From: Marinobacter sp. ELB17
Lineage (GTDB): Bacteria; Pseudomonadota; Gammaproteobacteria; Pseudomonadales; Oleiphilaceae
DNA length: 64,000 nt
Assembly (NCBI RefSeq): GCF_000169375.1
Contig: NZ_AAXY01000001.1
Coordinates: 372,001 to 436,000, forward strand
Reading direction: 5' to 3'
Shown: piece after piece, positions 35,389 through 43,434 of the stretch
How positions within the stretch are numbered: the stretch's first letter is position 1
Layout: each line of letters opens with the position of its first letter
Program-made: the position numbers and the translations under genes
The notes under the pieces: generated by a model
Seen by the model: only the letters and a program-made list of their open reading frames with translations
Database searches by the model: none
Told to the model about the DNA's origin: nothing

Positions 35389-37419
35389 ATGACTCAGGCA
35401 CACGCCCGGATGAGTAGTCAGTTAGTCTGCCTGGATCATCAGCGAGGTAGTTTTTCGTTGCGCGCTTTGCTGCTGCTGTTCACCGGGGTGTTGCTGGTAG
35501 CGGTGCTGTTGGCAAGTGTGGGTGCTAGCTACGGCTATTTTCGTCAGTATGTCAGCAGCCAGCTGGCTGGCCACGCTCAGGATGGCGCTACTGCCGTTGG
35601 CTTGTCCCTGTCGAACGCCATTGACGGTCGCGACCCCATTGCATCGAGCTCTTTGATTGATGCGGTATTCGACAGTGGGCGTTATTTATCTGTGGAGTAT
35701 CTTGACCATTCGGGCGTTGTGGTGGCTGGGCGCCGTATGGGCCTCAGTAAGGTTGACGCACCCGCCTGGTTTGTTCACTTCGCAGATTTGCCGACACCGG
35801 TTGCCACGGCCCAAGTGGTGCGGGGCTGGCAGCGCCTGGGTTTGGTCAATGTGGTCAGTCATCCCGGGGGGGCGTATCAGGACCTTTGGCGCATCGCAGC
35901 GGCGCTGGTTTTGAGTGCCGCCGTTATCAGCGGTATCGGTCTGCTATGTCTGTGGTTGTTACTGCGGCAGACTCTGCAGCCGCTGCATGCACTGGAGCGC
36001 CAGGCTGGCGCGATTGGCCGGCGTGAATTCCGCCAACGCATTCGGGTGGCAGGCGCCCGTGAGCTGCGCCAAGTCACCGTGGCCATGAATACCATGGCCG
36101 ATCAGCTGGAAAAGCTGTTTTATGGGCAGGCACGGCTGATTCAGCAGCTGCGCAAGTTCAACAATGAAGATCCGGTGACCGGCCTTGCCAGCCGCACCGC
36201 TTTTGACCAGCGCCTAAAAGTAGAGGTGCAGTCTGAGGAGCGATCGGCGCCGGGCGTGCTGCTGATTTTTCAGTTGTCGCAGTTTGCGGAGTTCAATGTG
36301 TTGCTGGGGCGCCAGGAGGGTGACCGGCTTTTGGCACGCCTGGCCAAAATCATCGAATACTTTATCAGCCAGCACGCCGATGCTTTTGCGGGTCGGCGCA
36401 TGGGCGCCTCGTTCGTGCTGTATCTGCCCGGTGTCAGCTCTGACGATGCCTTGCCTTGGTGTCAGTCACTGCTGGCGGATATTGATGACGCCTACAGTGC
36501 CATTGCCGACCCCTTAGCGGTTGCAGTACACGGGGGGCTGGCGCCAACCGTTGACGGCGCCGGCGTGCCGGAGTTGCTGATCGCCGCTGACAACGCCCTG
36601 CGCCAAGCCCAGTCGCAGAGCGAGTCTGGCTGCCGCTTGCTGGTGCCCGGTGGCGGCGCACAGTTGGGCGCTGAGGCCTGGCGCTCAACGTTGCAGGAAG
36701 CTCTGGCGCAGAAGCGTTTTGCACTGTGGCTTCAGCCCGTGATTAATTGTGCAGGGCCGGTTCATGGTGAGCCGCTTTACCATCAGGTATTTTCGCGCAT
36801 TAATACGGCCGATGGCGCGCTAAAGGCCGCGCTGTTTGTGCCTATGGCGGAGCACCTTGGGCTGATTGCGGCTATTGATCGCCAATTGGTACACAGCGTT
36901 CTGGCGCATCTGCGCCAGCGTCCGCAGATGCCGCTGGCTGTTTCTTTGGGCAACGCCTCAGTCACAAACCCACAGTTTCAGCAGGACCTGCTGGCAGAAT
37001 TAAAAGCAGCAGGAGCGGTGGCCCGCAACCTGTGGGTGGGCATTTCGGAATTGGCCATTCACCGCCACCGCGAGGAAGCTACCAGGCTCGTGCAGTCGCT
37101 GAACGACTTGCAGGTGTCGGTGGTGGTTGATCGTTTTGGCGTAGGCGGAGTGCCGTTTAGCTATTTGAAAAATCTGCGACTGGAAGCTCTGCGTATTGAC
37201 AACAGCTTCACCCATGGCATTGACGAACATGGCGATAACCGCTTCTTTTTGAAGTCGGTCGTTGATATTGCCCACAGTCGCGGTGTGAAAGTGTTTGCCA
37301 GTGGCGTGGAAACCGTCGAGGAATTCAAGGTACTGTGTAATTTGGGCATTGATGGCGCAATGGGCTACCATCTGGGGCGTCCGTTTACCGCAGGCAACCA
37401 CCAATTGACAGGGGAATAA
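35389..37419 (+). CDS. lapD: LapD-type c-di-GMP receptor with inactive GGDEF and EAL domains
   Basis: This 676-residue inner-membrane protein has two membrane segments (about 24-48 and 168-194) around a periplasmic LapD/MoxY-N domain. Trp147 in the GW motif corresponds to the residue that holds the LapG protease in Pseudomonas LapD. A HAMP linker and degenerate GGDEF and EAL domains follow. GGDEF reads MGASF at 338-342. EAL reads EPL at 461-463, DDFG reads DRFG and AEGVE reads ASGVE, so catalysis is unlikely. The protein probably senses c-di-GMP and controls periplasmic LapG, thereby adhesin retention. No lapG gene is next to it. A DUF2333 gene follows after 7 bp. Confidence 0.85.
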   Translation: MTQAHARMSSQLVCLDHQRGSFSLRALLLLFTGVLLVAVLLASVGASYGYFRQYVSSQLAGHAQDGATAVGLSLSNAIDGRDPIASSSLIDAVFDSGRYLSVEYLDHSGVVVAGRRMGLSKVDAPAWFVHFADLPTPVATAQVVRGWQRLGLVNVVSHPGGAYQDLWRIAAALVLSAAVISGIGLLCLWLLLRQTLQPLHALERQAGAIGRREFRQRIRVAGARELRQVTVAMNTMADQLEKLFYGQARLIQQLRKFNNEDPVTGLASRTAFDQRLKVEVQSEERSAPGVLLIFQLSQFAEFNVLLGRQEGDRLLARLAKIIEYFISQHADAFAGRRMGASFVLYLPGVSSDDALPWCQSLLADIDDAYSAIADPLAVAVHGGLAPTVDGAGVPELLIAADNALRQAQSQSESGCRLLVPGGGAQLGAEAWRSTLQEALAQKRFALWLQPVINCAGPVHGEPLYHQVFSRINTADGALKAALFVPMAEHLGLIAAIDRQLVHSVLAHLRQRPQMPLAVSLGNASVTNPQFQQDLLAELKAAGAVARNLWVGISELAIHRHREEATRLVQSLNDLQVSVVVDRFGVGGVPFSYLKNLRLEALRIDNSFTHGIDEHGDNRFFLKSVVDIAHSRGVKVFASGVETVEEFKVLCNLGIDGAMGYHLGRPFTAGNHQLTGE

Positions 37420-37426
37420 TACGCTT

Positions 37427-38476
37427 ATGCCAGGCAAAATCAGGCAGTATTTCAAGGACAAAAAAGGCGATGCCCGGGATTCCTCCGGTGGTGGAATGGT
37501 GGGTAAGTTGCTGCTTATCGTTGTGCTGTTCTACCTGCTGATTGCCATGATCATGGGTATGTACTGGAGCAGCGAGCCCGACAGTTTCTCTGTGCGTGAA
37601 CACACCCGTGCTACCGCCAACGCCATGCAGCGTGAACCGGTGACTGGTTTTGCCACCACCGCCACCATGATCCGAATCGCGGAAACTCTGCTGGACAAGC
37701 CCGGCGGTTACATTACCAACGACATTTTCCCTCCGGGCCTTTGGCTGGACAACGTGCCCAACTGGGAATTCGGTGTGCTGGTGCAAGTGCGTGACCTGGC
37801 CCGAGCCATGCGTCAAGACATCAGTCGCGCCCAGAGCCAATCCTCGGAAGACGCGGACCTGATCATTGCCGAGCCCCAGTTGCACTTTGATAGCGATAGC
37901 TGGGCGATTCCCTCAACCGAATCCGAATATCGCCGCGGGATCACCGCTTTGAAGCGGTATTTGGACCGGCTGTCGAACCCGGAGAAGACCGATTCCCAGT
38001 TCTTTGCCCGCGCCGATAGCTTGAACAACTGGCTGGCAGATCTGGAAACCCGTTTGGGTAGCTTGTCCCGCACCCTGGGTGAGAGTGTGGGTAAAGCCTC
38101 TATTTCCGACACGGTAGCGGATTTTGAGGGCCAGGATCCGCTGGATGAGCGAGCCCAAGGCGTTGATGTAAAAACCGATTGGACCAAGATAGACGATGTG
38201 TTTTACGAGGCCCGCGGCAGTTCTTGGGCGTTACTGCATATATTCCGTGCCATTGAAGTGGATTTCCGCAAGGTATTGCAGGACAAGAACGCTACGGCCA
38301 GTGTTAAGCAGATCATCATTGAGCTTGAGGGAGCGCAGGGCGACATGTGGAGTCCGGTGATTCTCAACGGCAGTGGCTTTGGCATAATGGCCAACCATTC
38401 GCTGACCATGGCGGCCTATTTATCGCGGGCCAACGCGGCGATCAGTGACATGCGGGAGTTACTGTCGCGGGGCTAG
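37427..38476 (+). CDS. DUF2333 family membrane protein
   Basis: This 349-residue protein has one membrane segment near the N-terminus (about residues 25-46, LLLIVVLFYLLIAMIMGMYW). A long periplasmic or cytosolic helical domain follows, with DIFPPGLWLDNVPNWEFGVLVQVRDLARAMR, typical of the DUF2333 family. Its role is not known. It begins 7 bp after the lapD-like gene with AGGGGA before the ATG, so the two are likely co-transcribed. Confidence 0.85.
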   Translation: MPGKIRQYFKDKKGDARDSSGGGMVGKLLLIVVLFYLLIAMIMGMYWSSEPDSFSVREHTRATANAMQREPVTGFATTATMIRIAETLLDKPGGYITNDIFPPGLWLDNVPNWEFGVLVQVRDLARAMRQDISRAQSQSSEDADLIIAEPQLHFDSDSWAIPSTESEYRRGITALKRYLDRLSNPEKTDSQFFARADSLNNWLADLETRLGSLSRTLGESVGKASISDTVADFEGQDPLDERAQGVDVKTDWTKIDDVFYEARGSSWALLHIFRAIEVDFRKVLQDKNATASVKQIIIELEGAQGDMWSPVILNGSGFGIMANHSLTMAAYLSRANAAISDMRELLSRG

Positions 38477-38505
38477 CAATTGGCTCCCACTGAGGTGCAG
38501 GCAAC

Positions 38506-38536
38506 AAAAAAACCGGGCTTAATGCCCGGGTTTTTG
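38506..38536. terminator. Bidirectional terminator between DUF2333 gene and ppa
   Basis: AAAAAAACCGGGC, loop TTAAT, then GCCCGGGTTTTTG form a stem with A and T runs on both sides. It serves the two convergent transcripts. Confidence 0.9.
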
Positions 38537-38560
38537 TGAACCGTATAAAGCAATACGCTT

Positions 38561-39088
38561 TTAGCCGCCGTAAGCTTTGATGGCGTCAACAATGGCTTTT
38601 TTCGCAGCCGCTGCATTGTCCCAGCCTTGGATTTTCACCCATTTTCCGGCTTCCAGCGCCTTGTAGTTTTCAAAGAAGTGATGAATCTGGTTGCGCAGCA
38701 GTTCTGGCAAGTCAGTCACATCTTGTACGTGGGCGTAAGCCGTGGTCAGCTTGTCGTGGGGTACTGCGACCAGCTTGGCGTCGCCGCCGGCTTCGTCTTC
38801 CATGTTCAGTACGCCTACCGGGCGACAGCGAATCACACAGCCAGCCTGAATCGGGTAGGGGGTAATGACCAGTACGTCCAGGGCATCACCGTCGTCGGCC
38901 AGAGTGTGGGGAATAAAACCGTAGTTGGCCGGGTAGAACATGGGCGTGGCCATAAAACGGTCTACCAGCAAGGCGCCCATGTCTTTGTCCAGTTCGTACT
39001 TCACCGGTGAGCTGTTGGCCGGGATTTCAATGGCTACATAAATATCTTCGGGTGCATTTTTGCCGGCAGGGATGTTGTCGAATTGCAT
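38561..39088 (-). CDS. ppa: Inorganic pyrophosphatase, family I
   Basis: Ppa hydrolyses pyrophosphate to drive biosynthesis. The 175-residue protein starts [20 protein letters not shown] and shows the metal-site motif [10 protein letters not shown] with its aspartates, plus [11 protein letters not shown]. The start at ATG 39088 has AGGAAGGA upstream; the longer frame has no family similarity there. It is a cytosolic hexamer in relatives. Confidence 0.98.
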   Translation of the reverse strand: MQFDNIPAGKNAPEDIYVAIEIPANSSPVKYELDKDMGALLVDRFMATPMFYPANYGFIPHTLADDGDALDVLVITPYPIQAGCVIRCRPVGVLNMEDEAGGDAKLVAVPHDKLTTAYAHVQDVTDLPELLRNQIHHFFENYKALEAGKWVKIQGWDNAAAAKKAIVDAIKAYGG

Positions 39089-39211
39089 CGGGTGGTCCTT
39101 CCTGGGTAGGGTTAAAAAGTGAGCGCCATTGTACGAAACTGCATCGCTCTGCGAAACTAAACGTTGGTCTGGCATGCCAGCCGACCTTGGCTTCCATGCC
39201 GGTCGAGTGGG

Positions 39212-39886
39212 TCAGCCGCGCTTGAGAGTCCGTACACCGGTTTTTGTGCCCAGCAGCAGAAGATCGGCGGGGCGGCGGGCAAACAGGCCGTTGGTGACCA
39301 CACCTACAATCTGGTTCAGGCGTTCTTCCACCTGAATTGGGCGCGACAGGTCCAGGTTATAGACGTCAATAATGATGTTGCCATTGTCGGTGGTAAAATT
39401 GTCGCGGTACACCGGATCGCCGCCAAGTTTCACGATTTCCCGGCCAACGTGGCTGCGGGCCATCGGTAACACTTCCAGTGGCAGTGGGAATTCACCCAGA
39501 ATGTCTACTTTTTTGGACTCGTCGGCGATGCAGATAAACGTCTGCGCCACTTCAGCCACAATCTTTTCCCGCGTTAGCGCGCCGCCGCCGCCTTTGATCA
39601 GTTCCAGCTGTTCGTTGACTTCATCGGCGCCGTCTACATAAAACTCCAGATCGGCGGTGCTGTTCAGCTCATAAACGGGAATGCCGTGGCTTTTCAAGCG
39701 TTCAGCGGTGGCTTCGGAGCTGGCCACGGCGCCGTCAAAATCGTTGCGAATGGCCGCCAGAAAATCAATGAAGCAGTTGGCAGTGCTGCCGGTGCCCACA
39801 CCAATTACGCTGCTGCTGTTCAGGCGTGGGCTGATGTAGTCGATAGCGGATTTGGCGACCGCTTGCTTCAGTTCGTCCTGGTTCAT
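39212..39886 (-). CDS. rpiA: Ribose-5-phosphate isomerase A
   Basis: RpiA interconverts ribose 5-phosphate and ribulose 5-phosphate in the pentose phosphate pathway. The 224-residue protein has [24 protein letters not shown] [28 protein letters not shown] with the catalytic Asp, Glu and Lys, and [10 protein letters not shown] near the end. Length is normal. It lies on the same strand as ppa, 123 bp upstream of it, and is divergent from ilvA. Confidence 0.98.
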   Translation of the reverse strand: MNQDELKQAVAKSAIDYISPRLNSSSVIGVGTGSTANCFIDFLAAIRNDFDGAVASSEATAERLKSHGIPVYELNSTADLEFYVDGADEVNEQLELIKGGGGALTREKIVAEVAQTFICIADESKKVDILGEFPLPLEVLPMARSHVGREIVKLGGDPVYRDNFTTDNGNIIIDVYNLDLSRPIQVEERLNQIVGVVTNGLFARRPADLLLLGTKTGVRTLKRG

Positions 39887-39981
39887 GGTTGAGCCCGTTG
39901 CGGAAAATGAATGAGATACTTGCAGTATACAGCGTCTGGGCGGGCTGCTTATAGACGGTTGCGGGTAAAACTTTCTACACT

Positions 39982-40065
39982 ATGGATTCTTCCAGTGATG
40001 CCTCACGCCAAATTTCTTTCGAATTACTGGGAATTTCTTTCGAATCACGCCTAATTCATTCTTAA
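39982..40065 (+). CDS. Possible 27-codon leader ORF upstream of ilvA
   Basis: ATG 39982 opens a 27-codon frame ending at TAA 40063, 19 bp before the ilvA ATG. It contains three Ile and three Leu codons in the last 17, two of them inside a repeated TTTCTTTCGAAT sequence that encodes ISFE twice. No terminator hairpin follows, so attenuation is doubtful and this may be chance. Confidence 0.2.
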   Translation: MDSSSDASRQISFELLGISFESRLIHS

Positions 40066-40084
40066 ATTACATTGCGGAATCGAC

Positions 40085-41626
40085 ATGCCCCAACGCTATA
40101 TCAAGAAAATATTGAATGCCCGCGTTTACGATGTTGCCAATAAAACGCCGCTGACCGAAGCCGTTAGCCTGTCGCGGCGCTTCGGCAACAACATTTTTTT
40201 GAAGCGTGAAGATTTGCAGCCGGTATTCTCGTTCAAGATTCGCGGGGCCTATAACAAGCTGGTGCAGTTGTCGGAGGAGCAGAAGGCCAAGGGTGTAATC
40301 TGTGCGTCTGCCGGTAATCACGCCCAGGGGGTGGCCTTGTCGGCAAAAAAACTGGGCATCAAGGCCGTCATCGTAATGCCCCAGACGACGCCGGAGATTA
40401 AAGTGAGGTCTGTGCGTGAGCACGGTGCCAAGGTAGTGCTCCGAGGCGACGCTTTTGACGAAGCCGCGGCCCACGCCCACGAGCTGATTGAAAAGCACGG
40501 TTATACCTACATTCCTCCTTATGATGATCCAGACGTTATCGCCGGCCAGGGCACGGTCGCCATGGAGTTGTTGTGGCAATTTAGCAAACCCATCCACGCG
40601 GTGTTTGTCTGTGTGGGCGGTGGCGGGCTGATTGCCGGTATGGCCGCCTACATAAAATATCTGCGCCCGGAGATAAAAGTAATAGGTGTAGAGCCGGAAG
40701 ACTCAAACTGCTTGCAGGCAGCGATGAAAGCCGGCAAGCGGGTAATACTGGACGAAGTTGGGATATTTGCCGACGGCGTGGCAGTCAAACAGATTGGTGC
40801 CTACCCTTGGGAAATCTGCAAAGATCACGTAGACGAAGTGATCACCGTATCCACCGATGAAATCTGTGCCGCGATTAAAGACATTTTTGAAGACACCCGC
40901 TCCATTGCCGAGCCCGCTGGGGCGCTTGGTGTGGCCGGTATTAAAAAATATATAGAACGGGGAAAAATCGAAAATGAAAATCTGATCGCTACGCTCAGCG
41001 GCGCCAATATGAACTTTGACCGTCTGCGTTATATTTCGGAGCGCACCGAAATCGGCGAGAAGCGTGAAGCCATCCTGGCGGTGACCATTCCTGAAAAACC
41101 AGGCGCCTTCAAAACCTTTATCAACGCTCTGCACAAGCGCAATATCACCGAGTTCAATTACCGTTACGCGGACAGCAAACAAGCCACGATATTTGTCGGC
41201 ATTCAGATTCAGGCCGGTGGCCTGGGCCGAGACGAACTGGTGCGGGAACTGCGCGAGACCGGCTATTTGGTGCTGGACCTGACAGACAGCGACTTGGCCA
41301 AGCAGCACATTCGCCACATGGTGGGGGGGCACGCTCCGGGTATCAGCAATGAAAAAGTGTTCCAGTTCGAGTTCCCCGAGCGTCCGGGGGCTTTGTTGAA
41401 ATTTTTGATGTCGCTGGGCACGCGTTGGAATATTTCGATGTTTCATTACCGCAATCACGGTGCGGCTTACAGCCGCGTGTTGTTGGGCGCTGAAGTGGAC
41501 GATGACGAAGTGAGGGATTTTGAAAAAATGCTTGAGAAGGTCGGTTTCCGCTATGAAAACATGACCGATAACGAAGCTTACCAGCTGTTTCTTGGGGCAG
41601 GAAACGGCAACAGCCACTCTAGCTGA
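40085..41626 (+). CDS. ilvA: Threonine ammonia-lyase, biosynthetic
   Basis: IlvA converts threonine to 2-oxobutyrate with pyridoxal phosphate, committing it to isoleucine. The 513-residue length matches the biosynthetic enzyme with two C-terminal ACT-like regulatory domains that bind isoleucine and valine. The cofactor Lys51 is in FSFKIRGAY, and GGGGLIAGMAAY holds the phosphate. The regulatory part starts near residue 330 (LAVTIPEKPGAFKTF; FEFPERPGALLKFL). It is divergent from rpiA. Confidence 0.97.
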   Translation: MPQRYIKKILNARVYDVANKTPLTEAVSLSRRFGNNIFLKREDLQPVFSFKIRGAYNKLVQLSEEQKAKGVICASAGNHAQGVALSAKKLGIKAVIVMPQTTPEIKVRSVREHGAKVVLRGDAFDEAAAHAHELIEKHGYTYIPPYDDPDVIAGQGTVAMELLWQFSKPIHAVFVCVGGGGLIAGMAAYIKYLRPEIKVIGVEPEDSNCLQAAMKAGKRVILDEVGIFADGVAVKQIGAYPWEICKDHVDEVITVSTDEICAAIKDIFEDTRSIAEPAGALGVAGIKKYIERGKIENENLIATLSGANMNFDRLRYISERTEIGEKREAILAVTIPEKPGAFKTFINALHKRNITEFNYRYADSKQATIFVGIQIQAGGLGRDELVRELRETGYLVLDLTDSDLAKQHIRHMVGGHAPGISNEKVFQFEFPERPGALLKFLMSLGTRWNISMFHYRNHGAAYSRVLLGAEVDDDEVRDFEKMLEKVGFRYENMTDNEAYQLFLGAGNGNSHSS

Positions 41627-41793
41627 TCGCGTCGCGGGCGCTGAGTGCCTGCCCGGATCTCTGAGTTACTGAAAGTTAATCTGTCAAAAATTGTAAAATG
41701 GCGGGGGAGTGATAGTCTTCCGTCATTCTATTAACGGCGGCATCAGTCCTCCGTTTCCTGTATGGGTTATCACAGCAGTTCCGGAGTTAAGAA

Positions 41794-41934
41794 ATGGGCC
41801 GCAAGCCAGATATGATCCGCACCATCGCATTGATATTCGCTGCTGGCCTTATTATTACCGGATTCACCTCGCTGCAAGCGTCTGAACAGGGCCCCCGAGC
41901 GGCGGAGCCTTGGTATCAGGCCACTACCCGATAA
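41794..41934 (+). CDS. Putative 46-residue membrane or exported peptide
   Basis: A short frame starts at ATG 41794 with CCGGAGTTAAGAA upstream as a ribosome site. Residues 9-29 form a hydrophobic segment (RTIALIFAAGLIITGFTSLQA) that could be a membrane anchor or a signal peptide ending at QASEQ. The tail is short. The 3' end overlaps the convergent ygfA by 19 bp. No family is recognised. Confidence 0.45.
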   Translation: MGRKPDMIRTIALIFAAGLIITGFTSLQASEQGPRAAEPWYQATTR

Positions 41935-42557
41935 CAGCCACGCTCTGTAACCACCGAGTGCAAAGGCACATCCCAAGGCTCAATCGGTAAGCTATCCACC
42001 CTCTGAAAATCATGAGCCAGGCCAATCAGCTTGGGTGCGAGTCTTGGCCGAGTGCGGCTGAAGGCAAATGTCCGGTCGTAAAACCCCCCGCCCATGCCCA
42101 GCCTTCCTCCGCGCTCGTCAAACCCTACCAGCGGAAACAATATTGCATCCATCGCCCAGGCTGGCCGTTTCAGGCCGGCGCTAAATGCAGGTTCCGCAAT
42201 GCCAAAACGATTGGGGCGCAGGCGGGTGTGCGACGTGTAAGGGCTGAAAACCAGCTTCCCGGGTATTAGCGGATGCAATACCGGTAAGTAAACGCGTATG
42301 CCGCGGCGACGCGCAGCTTGCATATAGGGCAGCGGACTGATTTCACCATCGTTTGGACAATAGATGGCAAGGTGGCGGGCGCGATAAAGATCGGGGTTGG
42401 CTAACAGGCGCTTGGCCAGTTGCTGCGATGCGTGTCTTTGTTGCAAAGGAGACAAGGCATTGCGCTGTTGGCGCAAGTGTCTACGCAACTGATTGCGGGA
42501 AGTGTTCAAGTCTGCAGAAGACGGTAAAAAAGAGGGGTGGGCGATGCTGTCGCTCAA
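41916..42557 (-). CDS. ygfA: 5-formyltetrahydrofolate cyclo-ligase
   Basis: This enzyme converts 5-formyl-THF to methenyl-THF with ATP. The 213-residue protein shows NQLRRHLRQQRNALSPLQQ, IYCPNDGEISPLPYMQAARRRGIRVYLP and the nucleotide-binding FDERGGRLGMGGGFYDRTFA. No ATG is available near the N-terminus; TTG 42557, with GGAAGC upstream, is the likely start. It lies directly downstream of 6S RNA, the ssrS-ygfA arrangement also found in E. coli, and may be read from the same transcript. Confidence 0.93.
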   Translation of the reverse strand: MSDSIAHPSFLPSSADLNTSRNQLRRHLRQQRNALSPLQQRHASQQLAKRLLANPDLYRARHLAIYCPNDGEISPLPYMQAARRRGIRVYLPVLHPLIPGKLVFSPYTSHTRLRPNRFGIAEPAFSAGLKRPAWAMDAILFPLVGFDERGGRLGMGGGFYDRTFAFSRTRPRLAPKLIGLAHDFQRVDSLPIEPWDVPLHSVVTERGCYRVVA

Positions 42558-42563
42558 AATAAA

Positions 42564-42741
42564 GCTTCCCGGGCTGCCGTTATCGGATGTAGGTCCTTGA
42601 ACCCAAGTTCAAGGTCGGTGACCGCTGTGACATATTAGGCTTTCCCCCGCAGGGGACATGCACACAATGCCCTAAAGTGGCCACCTGGGTAAAGCGCATC
42701 GGCTCGAGGACGTACCCGACGAGCGTACAGCCCAGGAAGGT
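42564..42741 (-). ncRNA. ssrS: 6S RNA
   Basis: 6S RNA binds sigma-70 RNA polymerase and mimics an open promoter. The minus-strand sequence between zapA and ygfA contains 6S landmarks: CCTCGAGCCGAT near the 5' half and CCTTGAACTTGGGTTCAAGG in the 3' half, comparable to the E. coli segment. The 5' stretch CTTCCTGGGCTG pairs with CAGCCCGGGAAG at the 3' end, forming the closing stem. Length is about 178 nt, against 184 in E. coli. The zapA-ssrS-ygfA position is conserved. Exact ends are inferred from the closing stem and the -10. Confidence 0.92.
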
Positions 42742-42747
42742 GATTCC

Positions 42748-42778
42748 ATTATAAGGTCAAGATGGGGGCTTATTGCAA
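42748..42778 (-). promoter_or_regulatory. 6S RNA promoter
   Basis: On the minus strand TATAAT is at 42753-42748, placing the start about 7 bases downstream, near 42741. TTGCAA at 42778-42773 is the best -35, with a 19-bp spacer; a TTGACC closer in is too near. Confidence 0.6.
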
Positions 42779-42836
42779 GTGCTCTTGGCCATTCCGTTAA
42801 AAATCGTCGCTTGTTGCTGTTTTATAAGCTTTTTTG

Positions 42837-43115
42837 TTACTTTAGGGCGATGTTTAGCTTGTCGTCCATGGCCTTTAGCAACGTGCTGCTGCCTTCTGAC
42901 ATGGTGTCGCGCTCCAGCATTTCGTTGGTGATATTCAGCGCCGCCATCACCGCAATTCGCTCGGTTCCAAACACCTTGCCGCTGTTACGGATCTCCCGCA
43001 TTTTACGGTCTAGATATCGTGCCGATCGCAACAATGCTTCTTGTTCCTGCTCGGGGCAGGTAACCAGGTATTCCTTGTCGAGAATTTTCACCTCAAACGT
43101 AGATTTGGTGGACAT
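42837..43115 (-). CDS. zapA: Cell division protein ZapA
   Basis: ZapA crosslinks FtsZ filaments at midcell. The 92-residue protein shows FEVKILDKEYLVTCPEQEQEALLRSARYLDRKM, the N-terminal FtsZ-binding domain, and the C-terminal coiled-coil half. Its start overlaps the stop of the upstream coiled-coil gene by one base (TAATG), so they are coupled. 6S RNA and ygfA follow. Confidence 0.95.
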   Translation of the reverse strand: MSTKSTFEVKILDKEYLVTCPEQEQEALLRSARYLDRKMREIRNSGKVFGTERIAVMAALNITNEMLERDTMSEGSSTLLKAMDDKLNIALK

Positions 43116-43321
43116 TAATGCTGCTCCAGTGCCCGCAGGCGGCCTATCATGGCTTCAAGTTTGGTTTTTGCGAGGTCGTTCTTGTGAACCAGCTGAGCCC
43201 GCTCGCGAATCCAGTCTTCCTGGCGTGTTTTTAGTGCCTGGTTTTCCAGCTCAAGCTTGCCGTAGCGTTCAAGAAGCTGATCCAGCTTGTCCGCCAACAC
43301 CTGTACTTCGGGCTGTTCCAT
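43115..43321 (-). CDS. ZapB-like coiled-coil protein (TIGR02449 family)
   Basis: This 68-residue protein is almost all heptad coiled coil (VQVLADKLDQLLERYGKLELENQALK, then AQLVHKNDLAKTKLEAMIGRLRAL). It matches the small TIGR02449-type protein next to zapA in pseudomonads, thought to be a ZapB-like division factor. Its upstream region starts at 43322 and the RIT element begins only 26 bp away, so its natural promoter may have been displaced or lost. Confidence 0.9.
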   Translation of the reverse strand: MEQPEVQVLADKLDQLLERYGKLELENQALKTRQEDWIRERAQLVHKNDLAKTKLEAMIGRLRALEQH

Positions 43322-43346
43322 GGGGCGCCTGATCTCGATGGGTGGT

Positions 43347-43377
43347 AATTATCTGCACCCGATAATTATGCAAGGTT
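43347..43377 (+). repeat. RIT left inverted repeat with internal hairpin
   Basis: It contains ATAATTATGCAAGGTT at 43362-43377, a perfect 16-bp match in inverse to the right end. Within it and one base outside, TAATTATC (43346-43353) and GATAATTA (43361-43368) form an 8-bp hairpin around TGCACCC. Confidence 0.9.
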
Positions 43378-43434
43378 CGTCGGAACACAAGCGGTATTTT
43401 CAGGGGCGGAGCGCGAGCGGAGGTTTGCATAATT

